Source: Algibacter lectus (GTDB taxonomy: Bacteria > Bacteroidota > Bacteroidia > Flavobacteriales > Flavobacteriaceae). Taken from it: a DNA stretch of 64,000 nt. Positions 35,536 to 44,828 of this stretch are shown here, in pieces. The stretch is from the NCBI RefSeq assembly GCF_900112395.1, contig NZ_FOLN01000005.1, positions 62,001 to 126,000 of the forward strand. Direction: 5' to 3'. The notes under the pieces were generated by a model. It searched no databases. It had not been told where the DNA came from and saw only the letters and a program-made list of their open reading frames with translations. The position numbers and the translations under genes are program-made. Numbering within the stretch: the first letter of the stretch is position 1; each line of letters begins with the position of its first letter.

Positions 35536-35790
35536 ATGACAAATAATGATATTTTAAAAAAATTACGCGTGGCATTAAAACTGCGTGATGATGAAATTGT
35601 AAAGATTTTAGAACTGGTAGATTTCAGAATTTCTAAAAGTGAATTGGGTGCGTTCTTTAGACGCGACGATCACCCGAAGTATATGGAATGTGGAGATCAA
35701 GTTTTACGTAATTTCCTTAATGGCTTAGTTATTCATTTAAGAGGGCCAATGCCTAAAAAAGGAGAAAAGAAACCACAAAAAAAGGAGTAG
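35536..35790 (+). CDS. single-repeat DUF1456 protein
   Basis: An 84-aa protein with one DUF1456 unit: ILKKLRVALKLRDDEIVKIL, then ELGAFFRRDDHPKYMECGDQ and VLRNFLNGLVIHLRG. The E. coli YehS protein has two such units in about 156 aa; the sequence here looks like the second unit alone, followed by a basic tail (KKGEKKPQKKE). Function of the family is unknown; it may bind nucleic acid through the basic tail (inference). Its stop codon lies inside the following terminator stem. Confidence 0.85.
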   Translation: MTNNDILKKLRVALKLRDDEIVKILELVDFRISKSELGAFFRRDDHPKYMECGDQVLRNFLNGLVIHLRGPMPKKGEKKPQKKE

Positions 35791-35811
35791 CGATTAGCTA
35801 CTCCTTTTTTT
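35779..35811. terminator. bidirectional terminator after DUF1456 gene
   Basis: GGAGTAGC (35784-35791) / GCTACTCC (35797-35804) with A-run left and T-run right; the stop codon TAG (35788-35790) is part of the stem. It also serves the converging FKBP gene. Confidence 0.88.
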
Positions 35812-35828
35812 ATGGATTAAAAATATAA

Positions 35829-36806
35829 TTAATCTTGATTAGATTCTGTTTCTGTAATATCTAGATATTTTGCAATGCCATTAGCACCAATATCATTTCC
35901 TGGATTACCATCTTCGTCTATATCTTCATATATAGAGAAAACACCATCATTATCATCATCTGTATCAGCATAATCTGGTGTTCCATCACCATCAGTATCA
36001 TCGTCTGTAGTATCTTCTAAATCATCATAATTTACTGTAAATTCACCATCACCATTTAAATCTTCAAGATAAGATGGCACACCATCAAAATCATGATCGT
36101 TTACAGTAGTTTGTAATAAATCGAATTTAAAAATTAAAGGCGAGTAAGCTGAAATATCTGTTAAACTAGAAGAAAAATAACCAAGTCCTGAAGGAAGAAA
36201 CATAACGCCTGCTCCATGATTAGAATAAGCTATAGTTCCATCTGCAGCATCTGCAATAGTTTCAGCTGTATTAAAATCGGTTAAAACTTTTCTCCAAGCT
36301 GGTATTAAATCTATTAAATCTAAATTCACAGGATTAACAGCACTATCGAAAACAGTACCATCTAATCCAGATCCTTCATATCTCACTCTTACATCATCAC
36401 AAAAGTGTGGAGATTCATCGCCACCACCATCATTTAAATGTAATATGTATACAATGTAATCTGTTTCCGCATAAACCACTTCTTTCGCATCTAGTACAAA
36501 ATCTGCATCGGCATTATTCAATAAAGAACTTAACAAAATGCTACCTTCTGGTAAAGTCTCACCATCTAATAATTCTGTTAATTCTAAATCATCAATATTA
36601 GGATTTACATCTTCTCCTTGAAAATCACTTGCATTAAAGTAATGGCTTTCTAAATACGTAAGTAAAGCTTCATTATCTTCAACTTGCTGTTCTGTTCTAT
36701 CATTTTCTTCAACAATAACCACGTCATCAGCGTCGTCATCCTTCTTACAGGCCGAAAAAACTAAAACTAAACTTAATATTAAAAAACTTATTTTTCTTAA
36801 ACTCAT
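35829..36806 (-). CDS. FKBP-type peptidyl-prolyl isomerase lipoprotein with Asp-rich C-terminus
   Basis: A lipoprotein of about 325 aa starting at the ATG at 36806 (MSLRKISFLILSLVLVFSAC); the open frame extends to 36845 but the extra 13 residues precede the signal. The FKBP-like domain shows VRVRYEGSGLDGTVFDSAVN, LIPAWRKVLTDF and GAGVMFLPSGLGYFSSSL, about residues 140-235. The last 90 residues are Asp-rich, with DFDGVPSYLEDLNGDGEFTV and DDDTDGDGTPDYADTDDDND, a Ca2+-binding thrombospondin type 3-like tail. A periplasmic or surface folding helper is likely; some key FKBP active-site residues may be changed, so activity is uncertain. Confidence 0.82.
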   Translation of the reverse strand: MSLRKISFLILSLVLVFSACKKDDDADDVVIVEENDRTEQQVEDNEALLTYLESHYFNASDFQGEDVNPNIDDLELTELLDGETLPEGSILLSSLLNNADADFVLDAKEVVYAETDYIVYILHLNDGGGDESPHFCDDVRVRYEGSGLDGTVFDSAVNPVNLDLIDLIPAWRKVLTDFNTAETIADAADGTIAYSNHGAGVMFLPSGLGYFSSSLTDISAYSPLIFKFDLLQTTVNDHDFDGVPSYLEDLNGDGEFTVNYDDLEDTTDDDTDGDGTPDYADTDDDNDGVFSIYEDIDEDGNPGNDIGANGIAKYLDITETESNQD

Positions 36807-36895
36807 TATTGCGTATTTTTGACGCGCAAGATACACTTTATTCAAGAATATTTAATCTTGCACAACAACATTAACGAAGTTTTTACAATAATTGT

Positions 36896-37282
36896 ATGCG
36901 GATTGATAAGTATTTGTGGTGTATTAGATATTATAAAACGAGAACCTTGGCAACAACGGCTTGTAAAAAGGGCCAAGTTAGAATAAACAATGACCAGGTA
37001 AAACCAAGTAGGGAAGTTTATCCGCAGGATATTGTAGAACTTAGAAAGAACCAAATTAATTACCGTTTAAAGGTTAACGATATTCCGGAAAGCCGTGTTG
37101 GTGCAAAGCTTGTAGATCTTTATAGAACAGACACAACACCAAAGGAACAATTTGAAGCTCAAGAACTTTTAAAATACTCAAAAGATTACTATCGTAAAAA
37201 AGGTGTGGGACGCCCTACTAAAAAAGATCGAAGAGATATTGATGGCTATACTGAAGATCCTCTTTTTGACGAAGAGGAATAG
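36896..37282 (+). CDS. Hsp15-like RNA-binding S4 domain protein
   Basis: A 128-aa cytoplasmic protein with an N-terminal S4 RNA-binding domain (MRIDKYLWCIRYYKTRTLAT, KKGQVRINNDQVKPSREVYP) and a basic C-terminal tail (YYRKKGVGRPTKKDRRDI). Hsp15 rescues stalled 50S subunits carrying nascent chains. It precedes a phosphoribosyltransferase and a shikimate kinase gene, a grouping often seen in Flavobacteria. Confidence 0.9.
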   Translation: MRIDKYLWCIRYYKTRTLATTACKKGQVRINNDQVKPSREVYPQDIVELRKNQINYRLKVNDIPESRVGAKLVDLYRTDTTPKEQFEAQELLKYSKDYYRKKGVGRPTKKDRRDIDGYTEDPLFDEEE

Positions 37283-37351
37283 TTGTTTTTTAAAAACAAA
37301 GATTAAAACCCAATAAAAAAACTTAATTTTATACTTTAAAGTTAGCTTAAT

Positions 37352-37855
37352 ATGACTGCAACAAGTAACATTATTTTAAATCACACGGAAATTAACCACA
37401 AAATACGCCGTATTGCTTTTCAAATTTATGAAAGTAATATGGACGAAACAGAAGTGATTTTAGCGGGAATAGACAGTAATGGCTATGTTTTTGCAAAAAA
37501 ACTAAAATTAGCATTGCAAAAAATTTCTAAAATTAATGTTTCACTATGTAAAGTGATTATCGATAAAAAAAATCCGTGGCAAGATATTAAGACCTCTATG
37601 GATCCCGAAGATTACAAAAACAAATCTATTGTATTGGTAGATGATGTTTTAAACTCCGGAACCACACTAATTTATGGCGTTAAACACTTTTTAAATGTGC
37701 CTTTAAAACAATTTAAAACGGCTGTTTTAGTAAATAGAAACCATAAAAAATACCCTGTAAAGGCAGATTATAAAGGTATTTCGCTTTCTACCTCGTTGCA
37801 TGAACACGTTAATGTTATTTTAGAAGGTAAAAACTTTGAAGCTATTTTAGAATAA
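37352..37855 (+). CDS. PyrR-like phosphoribosyltransferase
   Basis: A 167-aa type I phosphoribosyltransferase with the PRPP-binding loop SIVLVDDVLNSGTT at residues 92-105. The C-terminal ADYKGISLSTSLHEHVNVIL resembles PyrR rather than hypoxanthine or orotate enzymes. Exact substrate is not established. Its 3' end overlaps the converging aroK by 9 bp (37847-37855). Confidence 0.85.
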   Translation: MTATSNIILNHTEINHKIRRIAFQIYESNMDETEVILAGIDSNGYVFAKKLKLALQKISKINVSLCKVIIDKKNPWQDIKTSMDPEDYKNKSIVLVDDVLNSGTTLIYGVKHFLNVPLKQFKTAVLVNRNHKKYPVKADYKGISLSTSLHEHVNVILEGKNFEAILE

Positions 37856-38368
37856 GCTATCAAAAACATCTTTTGTAACTTCCTTTTTAGATCTACCATC
37901 AATAGACACCTTAACATTGGCCTGATTGTAGTAATAAGCACGTTCAAACAAGTGTTTCCCTATAAATTCGCCCATAGCCTCCTCGGTTTCAATATGCGCT
38001 ATTAAAGGGCGTGTTGCCTTTTTCTTCATTAACTTTTCAATCAATGTCGGTATCGATGCCTTTAAATACACACTCTTTACATTCTCGGCGCCTAAAATAG
38101 CATCCATATTATTACTGTAGCAAGGTGTGCCTCCACCAACAGATAAAATAATATCTTCTTTAGATTGAAGTTGCTCACGCAAATAAAGTGCTTCTTGTTT
38201 TCTGAAATAGATTTCACCTTTAGATTTAAACACCTCGGAAACCGAAGCATTTTCTTTAGATTCAATTAAATCATCTAAATCAATAAAATTATAATTTAGT
38301 TTTTTTGCTAATCTCTTTCCAATTGTTGACTTTCCGGAAGCCATATACCCCATTAAAACTATTATCAT
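37847..38368 (-). CDS. aroK: shikimate kinase
   Basis: A 173-aa cytoplasmic kinase, ATP plus shikimate to shikimate-3-phosphate. P-loop GYMASGKST is at residues 7-15, the shikimate-binding FIDLDDLIE at 29-37, and SVGGGTPCYSNN and RPLI follow. Its 3' end overlaps the phosphoribosyltransferase gene on the other strand. Together with aroC it covers two steps of the pathway in this window. Confidence 0.95.
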   Translation of the reverse strand: MIIVLMGYMASGKSTIGKRLAKKLNYNFIDLDDLIESKENASVSEVFKSKGEIYFRKQEALYLREQLQSKEDIILSVGGGTPCYSNNMDAILGAENVKSVYLKASIPTLIEKLMKKKATRPLIAHIETEEAMGEFIGKHLFERAYYYNQANVKVSIDGRSKKEVTKDVFDSLF

Positions 38369-38443
38369 TTTTTCGTTAAGAATTGATTTTTAAAAACATA
38401 CGATTTACAGATGCAAAAAAACGAAATTTATTTAAAAAAAGTG

Positions 38444-38473
38444 TTGTTTTATTAAAGAAAGGTTTTATATTTG
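38444..38473 (+). promoter_or_regulatory. promoter of first tRNA-Lys gene
   Basis: TTG (38444-38446), 19-bp spacer, TATATTTG (38466-38473): an exact match to the Bacteroidota housekeeping promoter pattern. A leader hairpin (GCTAACA-GCAA-TGTTAAC) follows before the tRNA. Confidence 0.85.
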
Positions 38474-38510
38474 CACCCGCTAACAGCAATGTTAACAACT
38501 TTGAAATAAT

Positions 38511-38583
38511 GACCTGGTAGCTCAGTTGGTAGAGCATCTCCCTTTTAAGGAGAGGGTCCTGGGTTCGAGCCCCAGCCCGGTCA
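38511..38583 (+). tRNA. tRNA-Lys(UUU), copy 1
   Basis: A 73-nt cloverleaf: D-arm GCTC...GAGC, anticodon arm TCTCC-CTTTTAA-GGAGA with anticodon TTT, variable loop GGGTC, T-arm CTGGG-TTCGAGC-CCCAG and discriminator A. The acceptor stem has one mismatch (T5 with C68). CCA is not encoded. A terminator hairpin (AAAAAACCTA / TAGGTTTTTT) follows at once. Confidence 0.95.
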
Positions 38584-38621
38584 CAAAAAACCTATAGATT
38601 GAAAAATTTGTAGGTTTTTTT
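38584..38621 (+). terminator. terminator after tRNA-Lys copy 1
   Basis: Stem AAAAAACCTA (38585-38594) / TAGGTTTTTT (38611-38620) with T-run. Confidence 0.8.
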
Positions 38622-38665
38622 ATTAAAGTTTTTTAATAAAAACTTAAGTTTAATTACAAATTTAA

Positions 38666-38695
38666 TTGTTTTTCTAATTAAAGATGTTATATTTG
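38666..38695 (+). promoter_or_regulatory. promoter of second tRNA-Lys gene
   Basis: TTG (38666-38668), 19-bp spacer, TATATTTG (38688-38695), the same pattern as for copy 1. The leader again forms a hairpin, GCTAACA-ATTAC-TGTTAGC, with the loop changed but the stem kept. Confidence 0.85.
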
Positions 38696-38736
38696 CACCC
38701 GCTAACAATTACTGTTAGCATTTATTTTGAAATAAT

Positions 38737-38809
38737 GACCTGGTAGCTCAGTTGGTAGAGCATCTCCCTTTTAAGGAGAGGGTCCTGGGTTCGAGCCCCA
38801 GCCCGGTCA
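38737..38809 (+). tRNA. tRNA-Lys(UUU), copy 2
   Basis: Identical in all 73 positions to the copy at 38511-38583, including the T5/C68 mismatch. It has its own promoter, leader hairpin and terminator. Confidence 0.95.
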
Positions 38810-38810
38810 C

Positions 38811-38850
38811 AAAAAAAAACCTTTAAGTCTTTTGATTTAAAGGTTTTTTG
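38811..38850 (+). terminator. terminator after tRNA-Lys copy 2
   Basis: Stem AACCTTTAA / TTAAAGGTT with flanking A- and T-runs. Confidence 0.8.
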
Positions 38851-38979
38851 CTTTTTATAACTTTCTAATACGTCGTGCTAAGCGCTTTTCAATAAACTAG
38901 AAAGCTTCGAGACCTCAAACTATTTTAAGGCCCCAAAAAACATTCTAAAAGTATTCTATTAAAGATTTAAATGTGTTGC

Positions 38980-41900
38980 TTACATATTTCGGCGATACTG
39001 CCCTCCTACTTCAAACAGGGCATTTGTAATTTGCCCTAAAGAACACACTTTACAAACTTCCATTAAAGCTTCAAATATATTTTCGTTATTCACGGCTTTA
39101 TGTTGAAGCTCTTTTAATAAAGATTGAGTATCATTAGCGTTATGCAGGTTTTTCAATGTTTTAATTTGAAATTTCTTTTCTTCTTCAGTAGCACGAATTA
39201 CTTCTGCAGGTAAAACCGTTGGAGATCCCTGGCTACTTAAAAAGGTGTTTACTCCAATTATCGGGAAATCTCCATTATGCTTTAAAGTTTCGTAATACAG
39301 ACTTTCTTCTTGTATTTTACTACGTTGATACATAGTTTCCATAGCTCCTAAAACACCACCACGTTCTGTTATTCTATCAAACTCTAACAATACAGCTTCC
39401 TCGACCAAATCGGTTAATTCTTCAATAATAAACGAGCCTTGTATTGGGTTTTCATTTTTATTTAAACCTAACTCTTTATTAATAATAAGCTGAATAGCCA
39501 TAGCACGACGCACAGACTCCTCTGTTGGCGTTGTAATGGCTTCATCATAGGCATTTGTGTGTAGCGAGTTACAGTTGTCGTAGATAGCATATAAAGCCTG
39601 AAGTGTTGTACGGATATCATTAAAATCGATTTCTTGAGCATGTAAGCTTCTACCAGATGTTTGAATATGGTATTTAAGCATTTGTGCTCTAGCGTTTGCA
39701 CCATACTTATGTTTCATGGCTTTTGCCCAAATTTTACGAGCTACACGACCAATAACCGCATATTCCGGATCGATTCCGTTAGAAAAAAAGAAGGACAAGT
39801 TTGGTCCGAATTTATTAATATCCATGCCTCGGCTTAAATAATATTCCACGTAAGTGAAACCATTAGATAAAGTTAATGCCAATTGAGTAATGGGGTTTGC
39901 TCCTGCTTCGGCAATATGATATCCGGAAATAGACACCGAATAAAAATTACGCACATTATTATCTATAAAATATTCTTGCACATCGCCCATCAATCGCAAT
40001 GCAAATTCTGTTGAAAAAATACAGGTGTTTTGAGCTTGGTCTTCTTTCAAAATATCGGCCTGAACCGTACCACGAACTTGAGCTATGGTATTTGTTTTAA
40101 TTTCGGCATAAACATCCGCTGGTAACACCTGATCTCCAGTTACACCTAAAAGCATTAAACCTAAACCGTTATTACTTTCGGGTAAATCGCCATTGTATTT
40201 TGGGCGCTCTTTACCTTTATAAATTTCAGCTATTTTAGCTTCTACTTCAGCTTCTAAATTATTTTCTTTTATATAAATCTCACATTGTTGATCGATGGCT
40301 GCATTCATAAAAAAGCCAAGCAACATTGGAGCTGGCCCATTAATCGTCATACTCACAGAGGTCATTACGTGTGCCAAATCGAAACCAGAATATAGTTTCT
40401 TAGCATCGTCTAAACAACAAATAGAAACTCCTGCATTTCCAATTTTACCGTAAATATCTGGTCGTAAATCGGGATCGTTTCCGTAAAGTGTAACACTATC
40501 AAAAGCAGTAGACAAACGTTTTGCCGGCAATCCTGCACTTACATAATGAAACCTTTTATTGGTACGCTCTGGTCCGCCTTCGCCTGCAAACATTCTGGCC
40601 GGATCTTCCCCTGTTCTTTTAAATGGATACAAACCAGATGTGTATGGAAATTCTCCAGGTACATTTTCTTGTAAGCACCATTTTAGTAAATCGCCCCAAG
40701 CTTGGTATTTTGGTAAAGCTATTTTAGGAATCTGCAAATGCGATAACGACTCGGAATGTGTTTCAATATTAATGTCCTTATCTCTAACTTTAAAGCTATA
40801 TATTGGATTTTTATATTTTTTTACTTTCTCGTCCCAAGTGGTAATAATTTCCCAGTTGTAAGGATCGAGGTTTAATTTTACTCTGTCGAATTCTTTTATA
40901 AGTAGATGTAGTAAACTTCTTTGAGATTCCTCGTCAGTCGTTCCTCCTTCTTTCGGAATCGCAATTCCTTTATCATTCTGAGCTTGTTGAAGAATCTCAT
41001 CTTCATTTAATCCTAATTTTCCAATAAGCGACTTCTCAACTTCGTTCGATGACACATTCATTACAGAACAAATGGTTTTATAAATTCCGTAAAGCTTCTG
41101 TGCCACTTCAAACTGTTCCAAGCCTTTTTTATCGTAAACACGGTTGTTTTCAGCAATTTCAGATAAATAACGTGTTCTATTTGGTGGAATTACAAAAATC
41201 TTTTCACTCATTTCATTAGAAATGGTAAAGGTTGATTTTAAATCGGCGCTCGCTTTTTCAACCAAAGTATCCATAATAGCCTTGTAAAGCGTATTCATTC
41301 CGGGATCATTAAACTGAGAAGCGATGGTTCCGAATACGGGTAAATCGTCCTGATGGGTATCCCACAAATTATTATTACGCATGTATTGTTTTTTTACATC
41401 GCGTAAAGCATCTAGCGAACCCCGTTTATCAAATTTATTAATGGCTACCAAATCGGCAAAATCGAGCATATCAATCTTTTCTAGTTGGGTTGCTGCTCCA
41501 AATTCTGGTGTCATTACATATAAGGACACATCAGAATGTTCGATAATTTCCGTATCACTTTGCCCAATTCCTGAAGTTTCTAGTATAATAAGGTCGAATT
41601 CTGAGGCTTTTAGAACCTCAACCGCTTCGTTTACATATTTTGAAAGCGCTAAATTAGATTGTCTCGTTGCCAAACTTCTCATATAAACACGCGAGTTATT
41701 AATAGCATTCATACGAATTCTATCCCCAAGAAGTGCTCCACCTGTTTTTCTTTTTGAAGGATCTACAGAAACAATACCAACAGTTTTTTCTGGAAAATCT
41801 ATTAAAAACCTTCGAACAAGCTCGTCTACCAAACTCGATTTTCCTGCACCACCGGTTCCGGTAATACCCAAAACTGGTGTTTTTGAGTTTTTATTTTTAT

Positions 41901-42465
41901 TATGAATTTTATCTAAAACTACTTTTGAAATCTCCGGAAAATTCTCTGCAGAAGAAATAACTCTAGCTATAGTTTTATCATTTTTATTCTTTAAAGTATC
42001 AACATCTATATCGAGTTGATCGCCTATGGCGAAATCTGCTTGTTCTACCAAATCATTAATCATCCCTTGCAAACCCATTTCACGGCCATCATCGGGCGAA
42101 TAGATTCTGGAAATACCATAATCCATTAAATCTTTTATTTCCGAAGGTAAAATAACACCGCCACCGCCGCCAAAAATTTTGATATGCTCTGCTCCGCGTT
42201 CCTTCAACAAATCGAACATGTATTTAAAATACTCGTTATGCCCACCTTGGTACGATGTTAAACAAATGGCATTAACATCTTCTTGAATAGCTGTATTTAC
42301 AACTTCTTCCACACTTCTATCGTGGCCTAAATGAATCACTTCCACTCCAGTAGACTGAATAATTCGACGCATAATATTAATAGAAGCATCATGACCATCA
42401 AATAATGATGCAGCTGTAACTATTCGAACTTTATATTTTGGTTTGTAGGAAGGAATTTGTTTCAT
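38980..42465 (-). CDS. icmF: fused isobutyryl-CoA mutase (IcmF), B12-dependent
   Basis: A 1161-aa fusion. Residues 1-145 are a cobalamin-binding domain with base-off motif [10 protein letters not shown] (H25) and GGGGGVI; 195-415 are a MeaB-like chaperone GTPase (P-loop GTGGAGKS, 203-210; INKFDK); about 585-1161 are the mutase TIM barrel ([20 protein letters not shown]). Two positions that set substrate choice read F615 and Q812 (QNTCIFSTE), where methylmalonyl-CoA mutase has Tyr and Arg, so the isobutyryl/n-butyryl-CoA reaction is favoured. An insertion of about 60 residues lies between them (about 738-790). The B12 cofactor must be obtained elsewhere. It is monocistronic and divergent from purU. 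Confidence 0.92.
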   Translation of the reverse strand: MKQIPSYKPKYKVRIVTAASLFDGHDASINIMRRIIQSTGVEVIHLGHDRSVEEVVNTAIQEDVNAICLTSYQGGHNEYFKYMFDLLKERGAEHIKIFGGGGGVILPSEIKDLMDYGISRIYSPDDGREMGLQGMINDLVEQADFAIGDQLDIDVDTLKNKNDKTIARVISSAENFPEISKVVLDKIHNKNKNSKTPVLGITGTGGAGKSSLVDELVRRFLIDFPEKTVGIVSVDPSKRKTGGALLGDRIRMNAINNSRVYMRSLATRQSNLALSKYVNEAVEVLKASEFDLIILETSGIGQSDTEIIEHSDVSLYVMTPEFGAATQLEKIDMLDFADLVAINKFDKRGSLDALRDVKKQYMRNNNLWDTHQDDLPVFGTIASQFNDPGMNTLYKAIMDTLVEKASADLKSTFTISNEMSEKIFVIPPNRTRYLSEIAENNRVYDKKGLEQFEVAQKLYGIYKTICSVMNVSSNEVEKSLIGKLGLNEDEILQQAQNDKGIAIPKEGGTTDEESQRSLLHLLIKEFDRVKLNLDPYNWEIITTWDEKVKKYKNPIYSFKVRDKDINIETHSESLSHLQIPKIALPKYQAWGDLLKWCLQENVPGEFPYTSGLYPFKRTGEDPARMFAGEGGPERTNKRFHYVSAGLPAKRLSTAFDSVTLYGNDPDLRPDIYGKIGNAGVSICCLDDAKKLYSGFDLAHVMTSVSMTINGPAPMLLGFFMNAAIDQQCEIYIKENNLEAEVEAKIAEIYKGKERPKYNGDLPESNNGLGLMLLGVTGDQVLPADVYAEIKTNTIAQVRGTVQADILKEDQAQNTCIFSTEFALRLMGDVQEYFIDNNVRNFYSVSISGYHIAEAGANPITQLALTLSNGFTYVEYYLSRGMDINKFGPNLSFFFSNGIDPEYAVIGRVARKIWAKAMKHKYGANARAQMLKYHIQTSGRSLHAQEIDFNDIRTTLQALYAIYDNCNSLHTNAYDEAITTPTEESVRRAMAIQLIINKELGLNKNENPIQGSFIIEELTDLVEEAVLLEFDRITERGGVLGAMETMYQRSKIQEESLYYETLKHNGDFPIIGVNTFLSSQGSPTVLPAEVIRATEEEKKFQIKTLKNLHNANDTQSLLKELQHKAVNNENIFEALMEVCKVCSLGQITNALFEVGGQYRRNM

Positions 42466-42612
42466 TCTTAAAAAATCTTATGATTAGAACTGCGAATTTA
42501 CGGAATATTCAAAAATATCAACAATTTGCAACAGATAATCTAATTTTAAAATGCAAACTCCAATTTATCTAATTTTAACTTACATTTAACAAAAATTAAC
42601 AAGTACGTTTTA

Positions 42613-43467
42613 ATGAATAAAATCACCATACTCATTCACTGTAAAGATTTACCTGGCATCATTGCATCGGTTACCAACTTTATTACTGAAAAACAAGGTA
42701 ATGTTATTTACTTAGATCAGCATGTAGATCGAGAACAGAACATATTTTTCATGCGTTTAGAAAGTGAATTTCAAGACCCAAACTTTTCAACAGAAACTTT
42801 TAAAGATTGTTTTAAAAGTAATATTGCTGATGAGTTTAACATGAAATGGCGCATATATTCTTCTGAAAAGAAACCTAAAATGGCGCTTTTTGTTTCTAAA
42901 TACGACCATTGCCTTTACGATTTACTTGGCCGCTATAATTCTGGCGAACTTAATTTAGAAATTCCTTTTATAATAAGTAACCATAACGACTTAAAGCCTA
43001 TTGCCGATAGTTTTAAAATACCGTTTTATCATATTCCTGTTACCAAAGACACTAAAGCACAGGCCGAAGCCAAGCAATTAGAGTTGCTAGAAGCACATAA
43101 TATCGATTTTATTGTACTGGCTCGCTACATGCAAATAGTTTCTGGTACATTAATTAATAAATACCCAAATAAAATAATAAACATACATCACTCCTTTTTA
43201 CCTGCCTTTGTTGGCGCCAAACCTTATCACTCTGCTTACAAGCGTGGTGTTAAAATTATTGGAGCTACAAGTCACTACGTAACCGAGGAGCTAGATGCCG
43301 GACCAATTATTGAGCAAGATGTTGCACACGTATCTCATACATATACTATAGATGCACTTATTGCCAAAGGAAGAGATTTAGAAAAAATAGTGCTAGCTAA
43401 TGCGATAAAATCACATTCAAACAGAAAAGTTATGGTGTATAACAATAAAACCGTAATTTTTTCGTAA
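42613..43467 (+). CDS. purU: formyltetrahydrofolate deformylase
   Basis: A 284-aa cytoplasmic enzyme that hydrolyses 10-formyl-THF to THF and formate. Residues 1-80 form an ACT domain (ITILIHCKDLPGIIASVTNF), 85-275 the formyltransferase-type catalytic domain with IINIHHSFLPAFVGAKPYHS (Asn and His of the triad) and GATSHYVTEELDAGPII (Asp). The ATG at 42613 gives the normal start. The 147-bp gap to icmF holds both promoters and is too short for a cobalamin riboswitch. Confidence 0.95.
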   Translation: MNKITILIHCKDLPGIIASVTNFITEKQGNVIYLDQHVDREQNIFFMRLESEFQDPNFSTETFKDCFKSNIADEFNMKWRIYSSEKKPKMALFVSKYDHCLYDLLGRYNSGELNLEIPFIISNHNDLKPIADSFKIPFYHIPVTKDTKAQAEAKQLELLEAHNIDFIVLARYMQIVSGTLINKYPNKIINIHHSFLPAFVGAKPYHSAYKRGVKIIGATSHYVTEELDAGPIIEQDVAHVSHTYTIDALIAKGRDLEKIVLANAIKSHSNRKVMVYNNKTVIFS

Positions 43468-43631
43468 CTTTTTAATCCATTAACAATCAACACTTAGAAC
43501 CCTTAAAACCCCTCAAAAAAGTGCTCTTAACTAACACTTTTTAATTTTTTATCAATATAACTTGTGACTTATCAGTTTTTCCTGTGTCTTAATAATGTGG
43601 AAAAACAACCATTAACTAAATTTTAATTTTT

Positions 43632-44726
43632 ATGAAAACAAATTTATTTTTAAGCCTAGCTTTAATTTTCGGAATCGGGTTTACCCAAGCTCAAAACTTA
43701 CCAGCAAATCCTGATCCAGGGAAATGTTATGTAAAATGTATTACAAAAGATGAATTCAAAGACATCGAAGAAACTATCGAAGTATATCCAGCATATTCTG
43801 TTTTAGAAGTAGTTCCTGCAACATACAGAACTGTAGAAGATCGTGTATTAGTAAAAGAAGCTTCTAAGAAATTCGTTTACGTTCCTGCAACTTACGAAAC
43901 TGTTGAAGTACCTTACGTAAAGAAAGAAGGAAGAACAGATTTAAACATTAATCCTGCAACTTTCGGTTCTAGCTCTAGAACTTTCGAAACTTACCCAAAA
44001 ACTTCTGGATGGGAATACAAGGAAACTGCTTGTGATTCTCCTAACAAAGAAGATTGTGTTGTAGCATGTTTCGTTGAATATCCTGCTCAATCTAGAGATG
44101 TAAGCTTTACAACTTTAGCTACAGATGCTTCAACTAGCCAAGTACCAGTTACAGAAGTAAACACAGTATACAAAAAACGTGTTATCAAAACTCCAGCAAG
44201 AATGGACGAAATTGAAATTCCTGCAGAATACTCAACTATCAAACGTCAAGTTGTTAACACTCCAGCATCTACAAGAACTGTAACTGTACCTGCAAAAATG
44301 CAAACTGTTACAAGAACTGTATTAGCTAAAAAAGGTGGAATTACTACATGGGAAGAAGTTGATTGTGGGTTATTAAAATCTAACGTATTACCAATTTTTT
44401 ACGAAACAGGTAGCGCACGTATCACACCAGCATCTAAAAAAATTATTGACGAAACATTATTACCATTATTAAACAGTAAGCCTGTGAGCATCGAACTAAT
44501 GTCTCATACAGATGCTAGAGGAAATGATGATTTCAATATGTCTTTATCTCAACAACGTGCTAACTCAGTAGTAAACTACTTAGTATCTAAAGGAATCTCT
44601 AGAAACCGTTTAACTGCAAAAGGATACGGAGAAACAAGATTAGTAAACCGTTGTGCTAATGGTGTTGATTGTTCAGATAACGAACACCAAAAGAACAGAC
44701 GTACAGAATTTAGAGTTATACAATAA
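43632..44726 (+). CDS. OmpA family protein with PA-x-Y/M repeats
   Basis: A 364-aa outer-membrane or periplasmic protein with a signal peptide (ALIFGIGFTQAQ). The C-terminal 115 residues are an OmpA-like peptidoglycan-binding domain (FYETGSARITPASKKIIDET, then SHTDARGNDDFNMSLSQQRA and RTEFRV). The middle carries about seven short units of the form V/I-P-A-x-Y/M-x-T-V: VPATYRTVE, VPATYETVE, IPAEYSTIK, TPASTRTVT and VPAKMQTVT. Codon use appears more restricted than in neighbours, as in highly expressed envelope proteins (impression only). It is monocistronic with a terminator. Confidence 0.88.
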   Translation: MKTNLFLSLALIFGIGFTQAQNLPANPDPGKCYVKCITKDEFKDIEETIEVYPAYSVLEVVPATYRTVEDRVLVKEASKKFVYVPATYETVEVPYVKKEGRTDLNINPATFGSSSRTFETYPKTSGWEYKETACDSPNKEDCVVACFVEYPAQSRDVSFTTLATDASTSQVPVTEVNTVYKKRVIKTPARMDEIEIPAEYSTIKRQVVNTPASTRTVTVPAKMQTVTRTVLAKKGGITTWEEVDCGLLKSNVLPIFYETGSARITPASKKIIDETLLPLLNSKPVSIELMSHTDARGNDDFNMSLSQQRANSVVNYLVSKGISRNRLTAKGYGETRLVNRCANGVDCSDNEHQKNRRTEFRVIQ

Positions 44727-44782
44727 AAACATTGTAAATTCTATTACAATTTTAAACTGAGGGGTTAGTTTAATTATCGAAA

Positions 44783-44812
44783 AGGGCATCTTTTAATTAA
44801 GATGCCTTTTTT
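44783..44812 (+). terminator. terminator of the OmpA-like gene
   Basis: GGCATCTT / AAGATGCC stem, loop TTAATT, then a T-run. Confidence 0.87.
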
Positions 44813-44828
44813 ATTTTTCAATATTTTG

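Noticed and set aside
39468-39704. Long reading frames opposite or inside icmF, uvrB, PspC and T9SS genes
   Set aside because: They overlap well-supported genes in another frame and lack domain motifs or signals; they are by-products of base composition.
42466-42612. Cobalamin riboswitch upstream of icmF
   Set aside because: The gap is 147 bp with no recognisable B12 box or multi-stem fold; too short for the usual element.
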